Shown one piece after another: positions 1-9,707 of a DNA stretch of 64,000 nt. The stretch covers positions 35,001 to 99,000 of the forward strand of contig NC_018645.1 of the NCBI RefSeq assembly GCF_000307105.1. Reading direction: 5' to 3'. Both the position numbers and the translations under genes were made by a program. Each line of letters starts with the position of its first letter. Positions within the stretch are counted from its first letter, which is position 1. The notes beneath the pieces were generated by a model that was not told the origin of the DNA, did no database searches, and saw only the letters and a list, made by a program, of their open reading frames with translations. The stretch comes from Desulfobacula toluolica Tol2. GTDB taxonomy: Bacteria > Desulfobacterota > Desulfobacteria > Desulfobacterales > Desulfobacteraceae.

Positions 1-410
<410 letters not shown>

Positions 411-543
411 TTTTTCCACAGATAACTTTGAACGCTTTAATGCAAACATATTAAAATTTACTGCAACTTATTATAAATTTAAGGATTTATCGGACATGTA
501 ACCCATTAAAAAATATTCAAACGTCCGGGATCCAGCCATCTTA

Positions 544-662
544 ATCCGGTGGCTATGGCAAAGAGGTCACACCCGTACCCATCTCGAACACGGAAGTTAA
601 GCTCTTTAGCGTCGATGGTACTGCATGGGAGACTGTGTGGGAGAGTAGAACGCCGCCGGATT
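544..662 (+). rRNA. 5S ribosomal RNA
   Basis: A 5S rRNA of about 119 nt lies 133 bp downstream of 23S. It carries the conserved core CCCATCTCGAACACGGAAGT and a terminal helix in which AATCCGGTGGC at the 5' end pairs with GCCGCCGGATT at the 3' end. The order 23S-5S is the usual end of an rrn operon. No tRNA gene is visible in the 23S-5S spacer. Confidence 0.95.
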
Positions 663-673
663 ATTCTTTAAAG

Positions 674-723
674 AGCCCTGATCGTTAAAACCTGTAATAT
701 GGTTCAATGATCAGGGCTTTTTG
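674..723 (+). terminator. rrn operon intrinsic terminator
   Basis: AGCCCTGATC (674-683) is the exact inverted repeat of GATCAGGGCT (709-718). A run of T (718-722) follows at once. It sits directly after 5S and would end the rRNA transcript. Confidence 0.85.
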
Positions 724-863
724 CGTTTATATACTCTGTATTCAATTTCGGTTTAATTCAGAACCAAACCAGCCTCTGAGAACGGCAGCTAATTTTTTAA
801 TTTCTTCAGTAATTGACAAGAAAAGTATTTATAAAAATACCACGGCAAATAAATTATTATTTT

Positions 864-965
864 TTTATATGAAAGAGCTTTTAACCTGTTGGAATCAAAG
901 ATATTTTGTTTTTTATTGTGGGCAAACCAGGATGAAATATCAGGTCTGCCCGTGGCAGTTATTAA
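864..965 (+). repeat. Dispersed hairpin repeat, copy A
   Basis: Copy of a modular intergenic repeat found at least eight times in the window. It starts with TTATATGAAAG, passes through TTTTAACCTG, and reaches the core ATTGTGGGCAAACCAGG ... CAGGTCTGCCCGTGGCAG. GGGCAAACC and GGTCTGCCC form a 9-bp stem with one mismatch. It fills the space between the rrn terminator and the 3' end of the DUF1456 gene. Confidence 0.8.
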
Positions 966-974
966 GAATGTATA

Positions 975-1445
975 TTAAGGCCATATGCCGGGACGGTATT
1001 TAAGTTGAATACCTTTTAAGAATTTACGCAGGACCTGGTCTTTACAGTCCCGGTAATGTCTATTGTCGGGTTTGCGGAAAAATGCGCTTAATTCGTGTTT
1101 GCTGATGCTCATATCAGCTTTCTCCAGAATTTCTATGATATCATCTGATTTCAGATCCAATGCGATTCTTAATTTTCTAAAAATGATGTTATTGGTCAAC
1201 AATTCTTCCGGCTCGGGTTGAGGACCTTCTTTTTTACCTCGTTTCTCGTTGATCAAACCATTGAGAAAAATTGCCAGCTGAATGTCGCTGCATTCCCGGT
1301 ATGCAGGATCATCATCTTTTTTAAGCCAGTCACTGACCTGGGAGCGGGTTACCTCAAGGTCGGCCAGGCCGAAAATAGCAACCATTTTTGAATCCTCCAA
1401 GTCGAAGGTATAGCGGATACGGCGCAGAATATCATTATTGGTCAT
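975..1445 (-). CDS. DUF1456 family protein (YehS-like)
   Basis: A 156-residue protein made of two similar halves of about 70 residues. Each begins with a motif of the type NNDILRRIRYTFDL / TNNIIFRKLRIALDL followed by a predicted helical bundle. This duplicated architecture and length match the DUF1456 family (E. coli YehS), whose biochemical role I do not know. The frame is open further upstream, but the start at 1445 is chosen because AAGGAC lies about 8 bases before it and the first repeat then begins at the N-terminus. Repeat copies A and B lie on both sides of the gene. Confidence 0.85.
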   Translation of the reverse strand: MTNNDILRRIRYTFDLEDSKMVAIFGLADLEVTRSQVSDWLKKDDDPAYRECSDIQLAIFLNGLINEKRGKKEGPQPEPEELLTNNIIFRKLRIALDLKSDDIIEILEKADMSISKHELSAFFRKPDNRHYRDCKDQVLRKFLKGIQLKYRPGIWP

Positions 1446-1579
1446 ATTTATGTCCTTGTCTAAATTTAAATAGATTTTTTTAGCGGGTTTGTATTTAAAT
1501 ATGAATTCTTTGTATCTTAATTTGAAAATTATTGCCATTGCTTTTCAAAACAATAGTCACCAAAACTTTTTTTGATGTT

Positions 1580-1659
1580 CATGTTTGAGCAGTGTTTTGT
1601 GGTGCAAATCACCTAACCTGTCTGGTGAAACACCAGATCTGCCCTTGGCAGTTGATATG
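1580..1659 (+). repeat. Dispersed hairpin repeat, copy B (diverged)
   Basis: A degenerate copy containing TTTTGTGGTGCAAATC, then CTGGTGAAACACCAG (itself a short palindrome) and ATCTGCCCTTGGCAGTT. It lies between the start of the DUF1456 gene and the 3' end of pncB, in the same orientation as copy A. Confidence 0.65.
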
Positions 1660-1689
1660 GAATGAAAATTTGTATACGTTTTTTGCCGT

Positions 1690-2862
1690 TTATTTGGTCG
1701 AAAGATTGAAAATATTCATACAGTTTTTCAGCTCTTGTGGATCACCCGTGTGTTTTCCCTTGTCATCGGAAAGCTTGACAGTACTTCGCCATGGTTTGTC
1801 AGAAGAAGCCCTGCATTTGTTCAGTTTTATCACCATGTTCAGCGGGGTCACCCCAACATCATTGGTCAGGTTGGTGCCGATGCCGTATGCATCCCGGATT
1901 TTGCCATTGCAATAGTTATGAATCTGTACAGCTGTTTCCACATCAAGACCGTCTGAAAATACAATGGTTTTGGTGGACGGGTCAATATGAAGCCGTTCAT
2001 AGTGCGCTATCATTAGATCTGTAAACGCAAACGGGTCCCCGGAATCCTGTCTGATCCCGTCAAAAAGCTTGGCATAAAAGGTGTCAAAAGTGGATAAAAA
2101 CACATCAGTTGTATATGTGTCTGTCAAGGCAATGCCAAGATCCCCGTGAAAAACCTTTACCCAGGCATCCTGGGCACAAGGATTTGCCATCCGGTATCCG
2201 TGCAGGGCCGCATGAAACATGAACCACTCATGGGCAAGGGTGCCGATGGGCTTGATATTGAACTGGTGGGCAAAATGAACATTGCTTGTTCCGTTCAGAG
2301 TTGAATTTTTAACGCTTAACATGTCTATAATCAATTGTTGCTGATTCTTGGAGGAATACCTCCGTCGAGTACCGAAGTCTGAAAAATTAACAGCATTGTT
2401 TCCCAAAATTTTTGCTTTTTTCAGGTTGATCGCCTTTATTTCCCTGTCACTGAGTTTTTTTGAGTCTCTCATTTTAAAAAATATTTCACTGATAATGGCC
2501 ATTAAGGGCACTTCCCACAGAATCGTCCTGTACCAGGGGCCTTTGATCTTGAGGCTTAACATATCCTTGTCCTGGTTGACTATGACTTCGCTGGGGTCAA
2601 AGGTATAGGACTCAAGGTAGTCAAGGTATACTGGGGTTAAAAAATAGCATGTTTTTTCAAGAAACGTTTTTTGATCAACAGACAGCCGAAAGTCTGCCAT
2701 TTTTTTAATTTCAGTTTTGATGTTTTGTGCAAATCCGTCCGGGAAAGGGGTCAAGCCCCGGTTGATAAATTCATACTGGGCCTCGGCCCTGGGATAGAGC
2801 ATGTGAACCGCCTGCTGCATGGTAAATTTGTAAAGATCATTGTCCAGAATACTTTGGATCAT
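1690..2862 (-). CDS. pncB: Nicotinate phosphoribosyltransferase
   Basis: Converts nicotinate and PRPP to nicotinate mononucleotide in NAD salvage (Preiss-Handler pathway). The 390-residue product has the usual family length and starts with the typical substrate-binding N-terminus SILDNDLYKFTMQQAV. Other family segments are GPWYRTILWEVPLMAIISE, FSDFGTRRRYS (residues around 180) and GTSNVHFAHQ, the last two around the nucleotide and phosphoribosyl site. The upstream start at 2907 would add 15 unrelated residues without a ribosome site; the start at 2862 has GGGAG ten bases before it. The neighbouring divergent gene is the nicotinamidase, so the pair covers nicotinamide to NaMN. Confidence 0.93.
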   Translation of the reverse strand: MIQSILDNDLYKFTMQQAVHMLYPRAEAQYEFINRGLTPFPDGFAQNIKTEIKKMADFRLSVDQKTFLEKTCYFLTPVYLDYLESYTFDPSEVIVNQDKDMLSLKIKGPWYRTILWEVPLMAIISEIFFKMRDSKKLSDREIKAINLKKAKILGNNAVNFSDFGTRRRYSSKNQQQLIIDMLSVKNSTLNGTSNVHFAHQFNIKPIGTLAHEWFMFHAALHGYRMANPCAQDAWVKVFHGDLGIALTDTYTTDVFLSTFDTFYAKLFDGIRQDSGDPFAFTDLMIAHYERLHIDPSTKTIVFSDGLDVETAVQIHNYCNGKIRDAYGIGTNLTNDVGVTPLNMVIKLNKCRASSDKPWRSTVKLSDDKGKHTGDPQELKNCMNIFNLSTK

Positions 2863-3031
2863 AACAACGCAACTCCCTGTGTCATTGATTAATAAAAACC
2901 GCTCCATACTTTAATGTCTTCATATTTAAATAAAAAGCAACCCTATTTTATTTTCAGGTTAAAAGATTTATCATATGATAAATAAAATGATTGCCGGTGC
3001 AGGCATGAAAATTTTTAAGGGAGGCATACAG

Positions 3032-3685
3032 ATGGAGGTTTCAATGGATAAAGATCACACAGGTGTGATTGTTGTGGATGTACAAGGAGATTTCACCCAT
3101 TTCAAAAAAGGGTCTCTTGCGGTTCAAAATACGGATCAGGACTATATTGACGCAGTGCTGTCCACAACAAAACAACTGAAATCCAAGGGATATAAAATTT
3201 TTGCCACCCAGGATTTTCATCCTGAAAATCATATCTCTTTTTACACCAGTCATAAAAACAAATCTGCTTACGAAACCATTGATGTAGAAGGCCGAACCCA
3301 GGTTCTCTGGCCACCTCATTGTGTCCGGGGGGCTGAAAATACCGAGATTTTAATAGATAAAAATTTGTTTACCGCCACAATTCAAAAAGGTATGAACCCC
3401 AAATATGATTCTTATTCAGGCTTTTTCGATGATGTCGGTATGGCCACTGGGCTGGATGATTTGCTCAAGTCGCATGGTATAACAACGCTTTTGATCTACG
3501 GGCTTGCTACAGATTATTGTGTAAAAGCAACCGCCATGGATGCACTTAAATCCGGGTTCAAGGTGATCCTGGTTGAGGAACTTTGTAAAGGAGTTGCATT
3601 GGACACCACTGCATCAGCATTGGAAGAAATGAGATCAGCAGGTATTAAAATCATTTCCAGGGTATCTGACCTGCCGTCCTTTTGA
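3032..3685 (+). CDS. pncA: Nicotinamidase (isochorismatase fold)
   Basis: Hydrolyses nicotinamide to nicotinate plus ammonia, feeding the divergent pncB product. The 217-residue protein shows the cysteine-hydrolase triad in order: Asp in VVDVQGDF near residue 15, Lys in QKGMNPKYDSY, and the nucleophile Cys in GLATDYCVKATAMDA. Metal ligands are likely in TQDFHPENHISF. The start at 3032 is preferred over two upstream ATGs because AAGGGAGG lies at 3017-3024. Copy C of the dispersed repeat follows the stop codon almost immediately. Confidence 0.93.
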   Translation: MEVSMDKDHTGVIVVDVQGDFTHFKKGSLAVQNTDQDYIDAVLSTTKQLKSKGYKIFATQDFHPENHISFYTSHKNKSAYETIDVEGRTQVLWPPHCVRGAENTEILIDKNLFTATIQKGMNPKYDSYSGFFDDVGMATGLDDLLKSHGITTLLIYGLATDYCVKATAMDALKSGFKVILVEELCKGVALDTTASALEEMRSAGIKIISRVSDLPSF

Positions 3686-3686
3686 A

Positions 3687-3784
3687 TATAACTGCCAAGG
3701 GCAGACCTGGTCTTTCGCTCAGATTTGCCCACAACAAAACATAAAAGTCGCTGTTTGTATTTTTGAAGACTTTCATATAAAAAT
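3687..3784 (-). repeat. Dispersed hairpin repeat, copy C
   Basis: Nearly full module in inverted orientation, starting 1-2 bases after the pncA stop. On the + strand it reads TATAACTGCCAAGGGCAGAC, then TTTGCCCACAACAAAACAT, and ends with GACTTTCATATAA. GGGCAGACC and GATTTGCCC form the stem. It occupies the space before the FAD oxidoreductase gene and could act as a pncA terminator-like structure. Confidence 0.8.
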
Positions 3785-3910
3785 AAAAGCTGGCAAACAG
3801 GAAAAAACATTGAAATTTTCATGGAGAAGCGGTTAAATATATAATATTTTTAAATTTAAAGCTGTAATTGATGGAATCAGACCTTCTTATAAAGAGGACA
3901 ACAATTTACC

Positions 3911-5191
3911 ATGAATTTACAGAACCAGAGCAATCTGAACATTGCAGTAGTCGGTGCCGGTATTTCAGGGATCTGCGCGGCTTACCTGCTTCAGAAACGT
4001 CACAAGGTTTCTCTTTTTGAACAAAACGCTTATTTCGGGGGGCACACCCATACGGTGATAATCCCGGAAGGGCCGGATAAAGGAACCCCAGTGGATACCG
4101 GCTTTATTGTTTTTAATGAGAGGACATACCCGAATTTTATCAGGTTTCTTGACCGTCTTGGAGTGAACAAGCGTCTTGCACAGATGTCATTTGGCTACTA
4201 TTGTAAAAAAACAGGTTGCTATTATGCCACCAGGAATATCAATTCAATATTTGCCCGGCGGCTAAATCTGATAAACCCGCGATATTGGCGATTTGTTTTT
4301 GAGATGATCACCTTTTTAAAATCATTGAGGCACGATTACCTGAATAATCTTCTGGCTGAAGCAACCTTGTCCGAGTACGTTGAAGCAAAGGGTCTTCACA
4401 AAGACGTTGTTGAAAAATTTATCATTCCCATGGCCGCTGCCATCTGGTCAGGGTCTGATATGCAGATGGGGCGGTTTCCCATCAGAACATTTGCACAGTT
4501 TTACGAAAACCATGGCCTTTTGGCCGTAAGCGGTCATCCGTCCTGGTATGTTGTTGAAGGCGGCAGCCATACTTATGTGAAAGCGTTTTTAAACAGTTTC
4601 AAGGGCAGGGCATTGAAAGGGTGCAAAGTCGATACCATCCATCGAGACAAAAATAATATCACCCTTTATTTCAAAGACCGTCACCCGGAAATATTTGATG
4701 CCGTTGTTGTTGCAGCTCATGCAGATCAGGCTTTGGATCTTCTGGAAAATCCGTCATGCAAGGAAAAAGAACTGCTTGGCTCATGGACATATTCACAAAA
4801 CCATACGATTTTGCATACAGACACCCGTGTTATGCCTCCCAACAGGAGGGCCTGGGCAAGCTGGAATTATACACGGAGCTTAAAATCCGGAGCTGCGTCT
4901 CCTGTAACGGTCAGCTATGATATGAACCGGTTGCAAAAACTTACCGCCACCCGCTCTTATTTTGTGACCCTTAACCCGATTACTCCCATACCACCATGGC
5001 ATGTGACAGGGGAATTTGAATATACACATCCACAATATTCATTTGAAGCCTTTTCATCCCAGGAAGATCTTTCCATATTAAATGGACCGCAAAATACATT
5101 TTTTTGCGGCAGTTATTTCGGGTTTGGGTTTCATGAAGACGGCGTCAGATCTGCTTTGGAAATTGGAAAAAAATTCGGGATTGAATTATGA
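3911..5191 (+). CDS. FAD-dependent amine oxidase-like oxidoreductase
   Basis: A 426-residue flavoprotein of the amine oxidase / protoporphyrinogen-oxidase-like superfamily. The Rossmann FAD motif VVGAGISGICAAYLL is at residues 13-27, followed by FEQNAYFGGHTHT and the flavin-contact segment PVDTGFIVFNERTYPNF. The C-terminus CGSYFGFGFHEDGVRSAL is the second FAD-binding motif. In many proteobacteria this family sits next to DUF1365 and cyclopropane fatty acid synthase genes, as here, and a role in fatty-acyl modification is inferred. AAAGAGGA lies about 12 bases before the ATG. The stop codon overlaps the next start (ATGA), so the two genes are probably translationally coupled. Confidence 0.85.
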   Translation: MNLQNQSNLNIAVVGAGISGICAAYLLQKRHKVSLFEQNAYFGGHTHTVIIPEGPDKGTPVDTGFIVFNERTYPNFIRFLDRLGVNKRLAQMSFGYYCKKTGCYYATRNINSIFARRLNLINPRYWRFVFEMITFLKSLRHDYLNNLLAEATLSEYVEAKGLHKDVVEKFIIPMAAAIWSGSDMQMGRFPIRTFAQFYENHGLLAVSGHPSWYVVEGGSHTYVKAFLNSFKGRALKGCKVDTIHRDKNNITLYFKDRHPEIFDAVVVAAHADQALDLLENPSCKEKELLGSWTYSQNHTILHTDTRVMPPNRRAWASWNYTRSLKSGAASPVTVSYDMNRLQKLTATRSYFVTLNPITPIPPWHVTGEFEYTHPQYSFEAFSSQEDLSILNGPQNTFFCGSYFGFGFHEDGVRSALEIGKKFGIEL

Positions 5192-7149
5192 ACTCCAGGA
5201 TCTACACAGGGACCATTGAACATCGGAGGTTTACTCCGGTTGACCATCGTTTGTGTTATCCAATCTATATGTATGCACTTGATGTTGATGAGTTGCCGCT
5301 AATTGATCAATGGTTTCCGTTTTTCGGGGTTAACCGGTTCGGTGTAAGTGCCATCCATAACAAAGATTACCTGTCTTCGGGCAACCAGTCCATCAAACAA
5401 AAATTGAATCAATTGTTTGATCAATACAGGATTGATGAATCCATTATATCAGTGATCATGGTCACATCTGCCCGATATTTCAACTATGTGTTTAATCCGG
5501 TGAATTTTTATTATTGTTTTTCAAAGAATAAGGCTCTCATCGGTATTGTGGCAGAAGTAAATAATACCTATGGCGAACGCCATCATTATGTGCTGACAAA
5601 AAAAATCTTGCCGTCAAAAGGTTGTCTTGTGCGTTATACTACACCCAAAGTATTCCATGTGTCACCGTTTAACCAGATTGAAGGAAATTATGATTTTTGT
5701 TTTTCCGATATTGGAGAACAACTCGACATCAGGATCACACTTGTTCACAAAGAAAAAAAAATAATGGAAGCGGTCTTAAAGGCCCGTGCCAATCCCTTGA
5801 CGCGTAAAAATCATTTTAAAACCCTTTTAAAGCACCCTTTTGCTCCTCATTTGAGTATCCCTAGAATCTACACACATGCCTATAAACTTTATTTTCAGAA
5901 AAAATTAACCTTTAACCCGAAACCTGCACCAGCAAATTCCATGACTCTGTCCAAACAAAAACCAGGCCTGATCGAATCCATCTGCCAAAAAATTCTTGTG
6001 GATGCGTTTAAAAAAATTACAATCGGTTGTTTAACCATGCGCCTGCCCAACGGTAAAACAATACGGTTTTGCCGGTCAGGCGGGGATACGCAGGCCCGGA
6101 TTGATATAAAAGATTTTGGATTTTTTCCCAGGGTTGTCATGGATGGTGAAATCGGATTTGGTGAAGCCTATATGCATGGGGAATGGGAGACACCTGACCT
6201 GGTAAAGCTGCTGGAAGTATTGATCCACAACAGGGATAAATTTTCCGATGGAAATCTGTTCACCTCCATCCTTACACGGACAAGAGAGAAACTTGCCCAT
6301 GACCAGCGCAAAAATACCATCAAAAATACCCGCCAAAACATTGCAGCCCACTATGATTTTAGCAATGAGTTTTATCAACTTTTTCTGGACAGGCAAATGA
6401 TCTATTCAAGCGGTATTTTTCGTGATGCAACAGCCTCCCTGGAAGATGCCCAGATCCAAAAGATGACAAAAATCCTGGAAATGGCCGGGGTTGATTCAAC
6501 CCATCACCTGCTTGAGATCGGTTGCGGCTGGGGGGGATTTGCCGTTTTTGCCGCAGCTTCTACCGGGTGTCGCGTAACGGGTATCACCGTATCCAAAGCC
6601 CAATATGAAAAAGCATGTCAACGGGTTGAAAAAGAAGGATTAACCGGCAGGGTCAATATTTTATTTCAGGATTATCGTCACACCAAAGGAGTTTATGATC
6701 GAATCGTTTCCATTGAAATGATCGAAGCTGTCGGGCCGCAGTTTTTAGGGCAGTATTTTCAACAGTGCTGCAAACTGCTTAAACCCGGAGGGACAATGGT
6801 TTGCCAGGCCATTACGATCCCGGATGAACGATATGATACCTATTGCAGGCAACGCGACTGGATTCAAAAACATATCTTTCCGGGCGGCCATCTGCCCTGC
6901 TTGAAGGTTTTGAATGATGCCATCAGCCAACACACGGATTTTAAAATTACCGTTATTGACCACATCGGTCTGCATTATGCCAAAACACTTGCCCATTGGC
7001 GGGATCGGTTTATCTCGTGCCGTCAGGATGTTGAGGCTATGGGATTTGACAGGGCATTTATCAGAAAATGGATCTATTATCTGAGTATTTGTGAGGCCGG
7101 ATTTAAGACCTCGGCCATTGACGGCATTCAAATGGCTATGCACAGATGA
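5188..7149 (+). CDS. DUF1365 - cyclopropane fatty acid synthase fusion
   Basis: A 653-residue fusion of two proteins normally encoded by adjacent genes. Residues 1 to about 240 match DUF1365, including the marker stretch ARYFNYVFNPVNFYYCF and VAEVNNTYGERHHYVL. Residues from about 260 onward match CFA-type SAM methyltransferases: GFGEAYMHGEWETPDL, then NIAAHYDFSNEFYQLFLD, the SAM-binding LLEIGCGWGGFAVFAA near residue 440, and SIEMIEAVGPQFLGQYF. The CFA part would methylate or cyclopropanate unsaturated acyl chains of membrane phospholipids, while the role of DUF1365 is not established. The start overlaps the previous stop by ATGA. I see no frame break at the junction, so the fusion looks genuine. 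Confidence 0.88.
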   Translation: MNSRIYTGTIEHRRFTPVDHRLCYPIYMYALDVDELPLIDQWFPFFGVNRFGVSAIHNKDYLSSGNQSIKQKLNQLFDQYRIDESIISVIMVTSARYFNYVFNPVNFYYCFSKNKALIGIVAEVNNTYGERHHYVLTKKILPSKGCLVRYTTPKVFHVSPFNQIEGNYDFCFSDIGEQLDIRITLVHKEKKIMEAVLKARANPLTRKNHFKTLLKHPFAPHLSIPRIYTHAYKLYFQKKLTFNPKPAPANSMTLSKQKPGLIESICQKILVDAFKKITIGCLTMRLPNGKTIRFCRSGGDTQARIDIKDFGFFPRVVMDGEIGFGEAYMHGEWETPDLVKLLEVLIHNRDKFSDGNLFTSILTRTREKLAHDQRKNTIKNTRQNIAAHYDFSNEFYQLFLDRQMIYSSGIFRDATASLEDAQIQKMTKILEMAGVDSTHHLLEIGCGWGGFAVFAAASTGCRVTGITVSKAQYEKACQRVEKEGLTGRVNILFQDYRHTKGVYDRIVSIEMIEAVGPQFLGQYFQQCCKLLKPGGTMVCQAITIPDERYDTYCRQRDWIQKHIFPGGHLPCLKVLNDAISQHTDFKITVIDHIGLHYAKTLAHWRDRFISCRQDVEAMGFDRAFIRKWIYYLSICEAGFKTSAIDGIQMAMHR

Positions 7150-7210
7150 AGCCAACTCGATAGATATTGATAATGCAAAAGTTTAAAAACCAGTGAAATT
7201 CATGTTGTTT

Positions 7211-8635
7211 TTAGAATCGCCGGGTCAATTTTTCCAGCTTGTTCCAGAGTGTATGGTCTTTGATTTGTGATCCAAGGGTCCAGGGGAAAACAACGGTTTC
7301 GCGGGGCCGTCTGTCCAGCCAGAACCAGCCGGAACAAAGCCCCGGCTCTTTGGCACAAGCAAGCCATACAATTGTGTCCGCACCTTGTTGTGGTGTTCTT
7401 AAAATTGAGCGGGTGAATGAGTGAAATCTTGGTAATGAAGACTCGATTCCCGGTGTGTCAACCCATCCAGGGTGCATGGCATGAACAACAATTTTTTTAT
7501 TTTTCAAGCGTTTTGCCCAAAGTTCCGTCAGGATGACAATCCCCCGCTTGGCTCTTGCATATGCCTTTGATCCGTCATATGGCAATATCTTGTTCTGGAG
7601 ATCGTTGACATCAATTTTCTGCGTATACATTCCGCCTGAAGAAACATTTATGATCCTGGCACCACCTGACTTGCAAAAAACAGGGATCAGATTTTGAGTC
7701 AGGTAAAATACGCCCAAAAGATCTGTGGCAAAAGTCTTTTCAAATCCTTCTTTTGTTTCCATACGTTCATTGAACAATGCTCCTGCGTTATTGATGAGAA
7801 TATCAATCGTTTTCTTTTTTTCTGCAAGCTGTTTGGAAACACGTTTAATATCCGCCATCAAGCTCAGGTCGGCCACTAAAAAATCAACATGGGTATTGCC
7901 GGTCTGTTCAATTATTTCACGTTGAATTTTTAAGGCTTTTTCACGATTTCGGGCAATGATGGTTAAAAAGGCATTTTTTCGGGCAAGTTCAAAAGCCGCT
8001 GCTTTTCCGATACCGGATGTTCCACCCGTGATCACAACGCGTTTGCCGTAAAGAATATCAGTGTTCTTTGTCCGGAACCGTTTTCCTATGGCATATCCAA
8101 ATTTGCTGAACATCATCATACCGGGTAAAATAGTATGGTCTGCAATATAATCAATTATATTTGATCCTGAAGAAAACATTTTGCCTTTCCGGGGAAAATT
8201 AAAATCCGGGTTCAAGGTTTTTTCAAGCCCCTGGATTGCGATTTTTCCGATTCGCTTTATCACAGGCACAAGCAAGGGTTCAATGATGTTTGCAAACCCG
8301 GAAAATTCAATTGTTGCCTGATAATCAATTCGAGTGCCGGATGGCGTTTGGATAAACAATATGGTATCTGTGGCGGAATATGAAGTCCCTTTGCCCTTCA
8401 GAACCACTCTGGAAAAAGGTTCATATTCTGTCACCACATATTGCATTTTGGGCCGAAACGGGCCGTATTTGAGTATCAAATCATACTGAGTTCCCGCACT
8501 GACATCTCCCAGGCTTTTTTTTACGGACGATACCACACCCGGATCCCAGTTCTGTATGTTGGAAAACTCACTGGTGTAGTTAAAAACGCTTTCTATGGGC
8601 TTTTGAACAAGGATGGATTCATTTAATACTATCAT
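7211..8635 (-). CDS. SRPBCC domain - short-chain dehydrogenase fusion
   Basis: A 474-residue two-domain protein. Residues 1 to about 145 form an SRPBCC/polyketide-cyclase-like domain (N-terminal VQKPIESVFNYTSEFSNIQNW), a fold that binds hydrophobic ligands. Residues about 196-474 form a short-chain dehydrogenase: NAD(P) motif TGGTSGIG at 203-210, NNAGALFNE, INVSSGG and the catalytic YARAK. An AAAGGGGAC ribosome site precedes the ATG. It converges on the CFA fusion gene, and SDR genes recur in amine-oxidase/DUF1365/CFA clusters. A plausible reading is an oxidoreductase acting on a lipid delivered by the SRPBCC domain. The substrate is unknown. Confidence 0.85.
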   Translation of the reverse strand: MIVLNESILVQKPIESVFNYTSEFSNIQNWDPGVVSSVKKSLGDVSAGTQYDLILKYGPFRPKMQYVVTEYEPFSRVVLKGKGTSYSATDTILFIQTPSGTRIDYQATIEFSGFANIIEPLLVPVIKRIGKIAIQGLEKTLNPDFNFPRKGKMFSSGSNIIDYIADHTILPGMMMFSKFGYAIGKRFRTKNTDILYGKRVVITGGTSGIGKAAAFELARKNAFLTIIARNREKALKIQREIIEQTGNTHVDFLVADLSLMADIKRVSKQLAEKKKTIDILINNAGALFNERMETKEGFEKTFATDLLGVFYLTQNLIPVFCKSGGARIINVSSGGMYTQKIDVNDLQNKILPYDGSKAYARAKRGIVILTELWAKRLKNKKIVVHAMHPGWVDTPGIESSLPRFHSFTRSILRTPQQGADTIVWLACAKEPGLCSGWFWLDRRPRETVVFPWTLGSQIKDHTLWNKLEKLTRRF

Positions 8636-8810
8636 GTCGTCCCCTTTGGTTAAAAATTGTTTTCTAAGGGTGGCAGGTTTAATTTAATTGTACTTTAAAA
8701 TATGGCCACGATTTAAAAGACTTCAACAATAAATAAAAATCGTCTATACTCTATGATTCACACTATTGCTTATGGCTGCACGCAAATAACCAGGAAGAAT
8801 GGACAAAAAA

Positions 8811-9707
8811 ATGATCAGATTCGGCCTGTGCTGCATATTTAAAGAACACCCCATAAAATTTCGGAAAACAACCGCTAAATACCTTTCAAAGTTTTCTATT
8901 GACGTGCAAAAAAAACGCCTGTCAGACTTGTGCCTGACCAATGCCCGAAATTTATTGAAAGCTCTGGAGTTTTGTTATCACAACAAGATTGGGGCCTTTC
9001 GGATTAACAGCCAGATTATGCCGTTAAAAACCCACCCGGATGTGGGGTATGATATTGATGATCTGCCCGGTTCGGATCACATCATCAAAGCGTTCAGGGC
9101 CTGTGGTGCTTACAGTCTTAAAAACAATATCAGAACGTCCTTTCACCCGGATCAGTTTATTGTTCTATCGTCTCCGAATCCAAATGTGGTGAAGCGTTCT
9201 GTGGCCGAACTTAATTATCAGACCCAGGTCGCCCAATGGGTCAATGCGGATGTAATCAACATTCATGCCGGTGGTGTTTACGGAGACAAACCGGCTGCAC
9301 TCAAACGGCTTGCCAAAACGATTGAAAACCTTGATGATCCGGTCAGGAAACGACTGACTCTTGAAAATGATGACAAAAGCTATACGCCGGAGGATCTTTT
9401 TCCTGTTTGTCATGATATGAAAATTCCTCTGGTTTACGATGTACACCATCATAGGTGTTTGAAAGACCGGTTTTCAATAGAGCAGGCAACAAAACACTGT
9501 GTTCAAACCTGGGACCGGGAACCATTGTTTCATATCTCGTCACCCAAGGACGGCTGGGGCGCATCAAATATCCGAAAACATCATGACTATATAGATAAAA
9601 ATGATCTGCCTGCAATCTGGCTTTCAATGGATATTACAATCGAGGTGGAAGCAAAGGCCAAGGAACTGGCAATACGAAAACTCATGAAAGAATTAAATAT
9701 GCTATAG
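8811..9707 (+). CDS. uvsE: UV DNA damage endonuclease
   Basis: A TIM-barrel endonuclease that nicks DNA 5' to UV photoproducts and other lesions, an alternative to nucleotide excision repair. The 298-residue product matches the family from FGLCCIF at the N-terminus. It shows the metal-site segments TSFHPDQFIVLSSPNP, VINIHAGGVYGDK, LTLENDDKSYTPEDL and VYDVHHHRC, whose His, Glu and Asp residues are the expected metal ligands. An ATG at 8799 is also possible (4 extra residues, with AGGAAG only two bases before it). The start at 8811 fits the family N-terminus better. The gene stands alone. Confidence 0.9.
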   Translation: MIRFGLCCIFKEHPIKFRKTTAKYLSKFSIDVQKKRLSDLCLTNARNLLKALEFCYHNKIGAFRINSQIMPLKTHPDVGYDIDDLPGSDHIIKAFRACGAYSLKNNIRTSFHPDQFIVLSSPNPNVVKRSVAELNYQTQVAQWVNADVINIHAGGVYGDKPAALKRLAKTIENLDDPVRKRLTLENDDKSYTPEDLFPVCHDMKIPLVYDVHHHRCLKDRFSIEQATKHCVQTWDREPLFHISSPKDGWGASNIRKHHDYIDKNDLPAIWLSMDITIEVEAKAKELAIRKLMKELNML

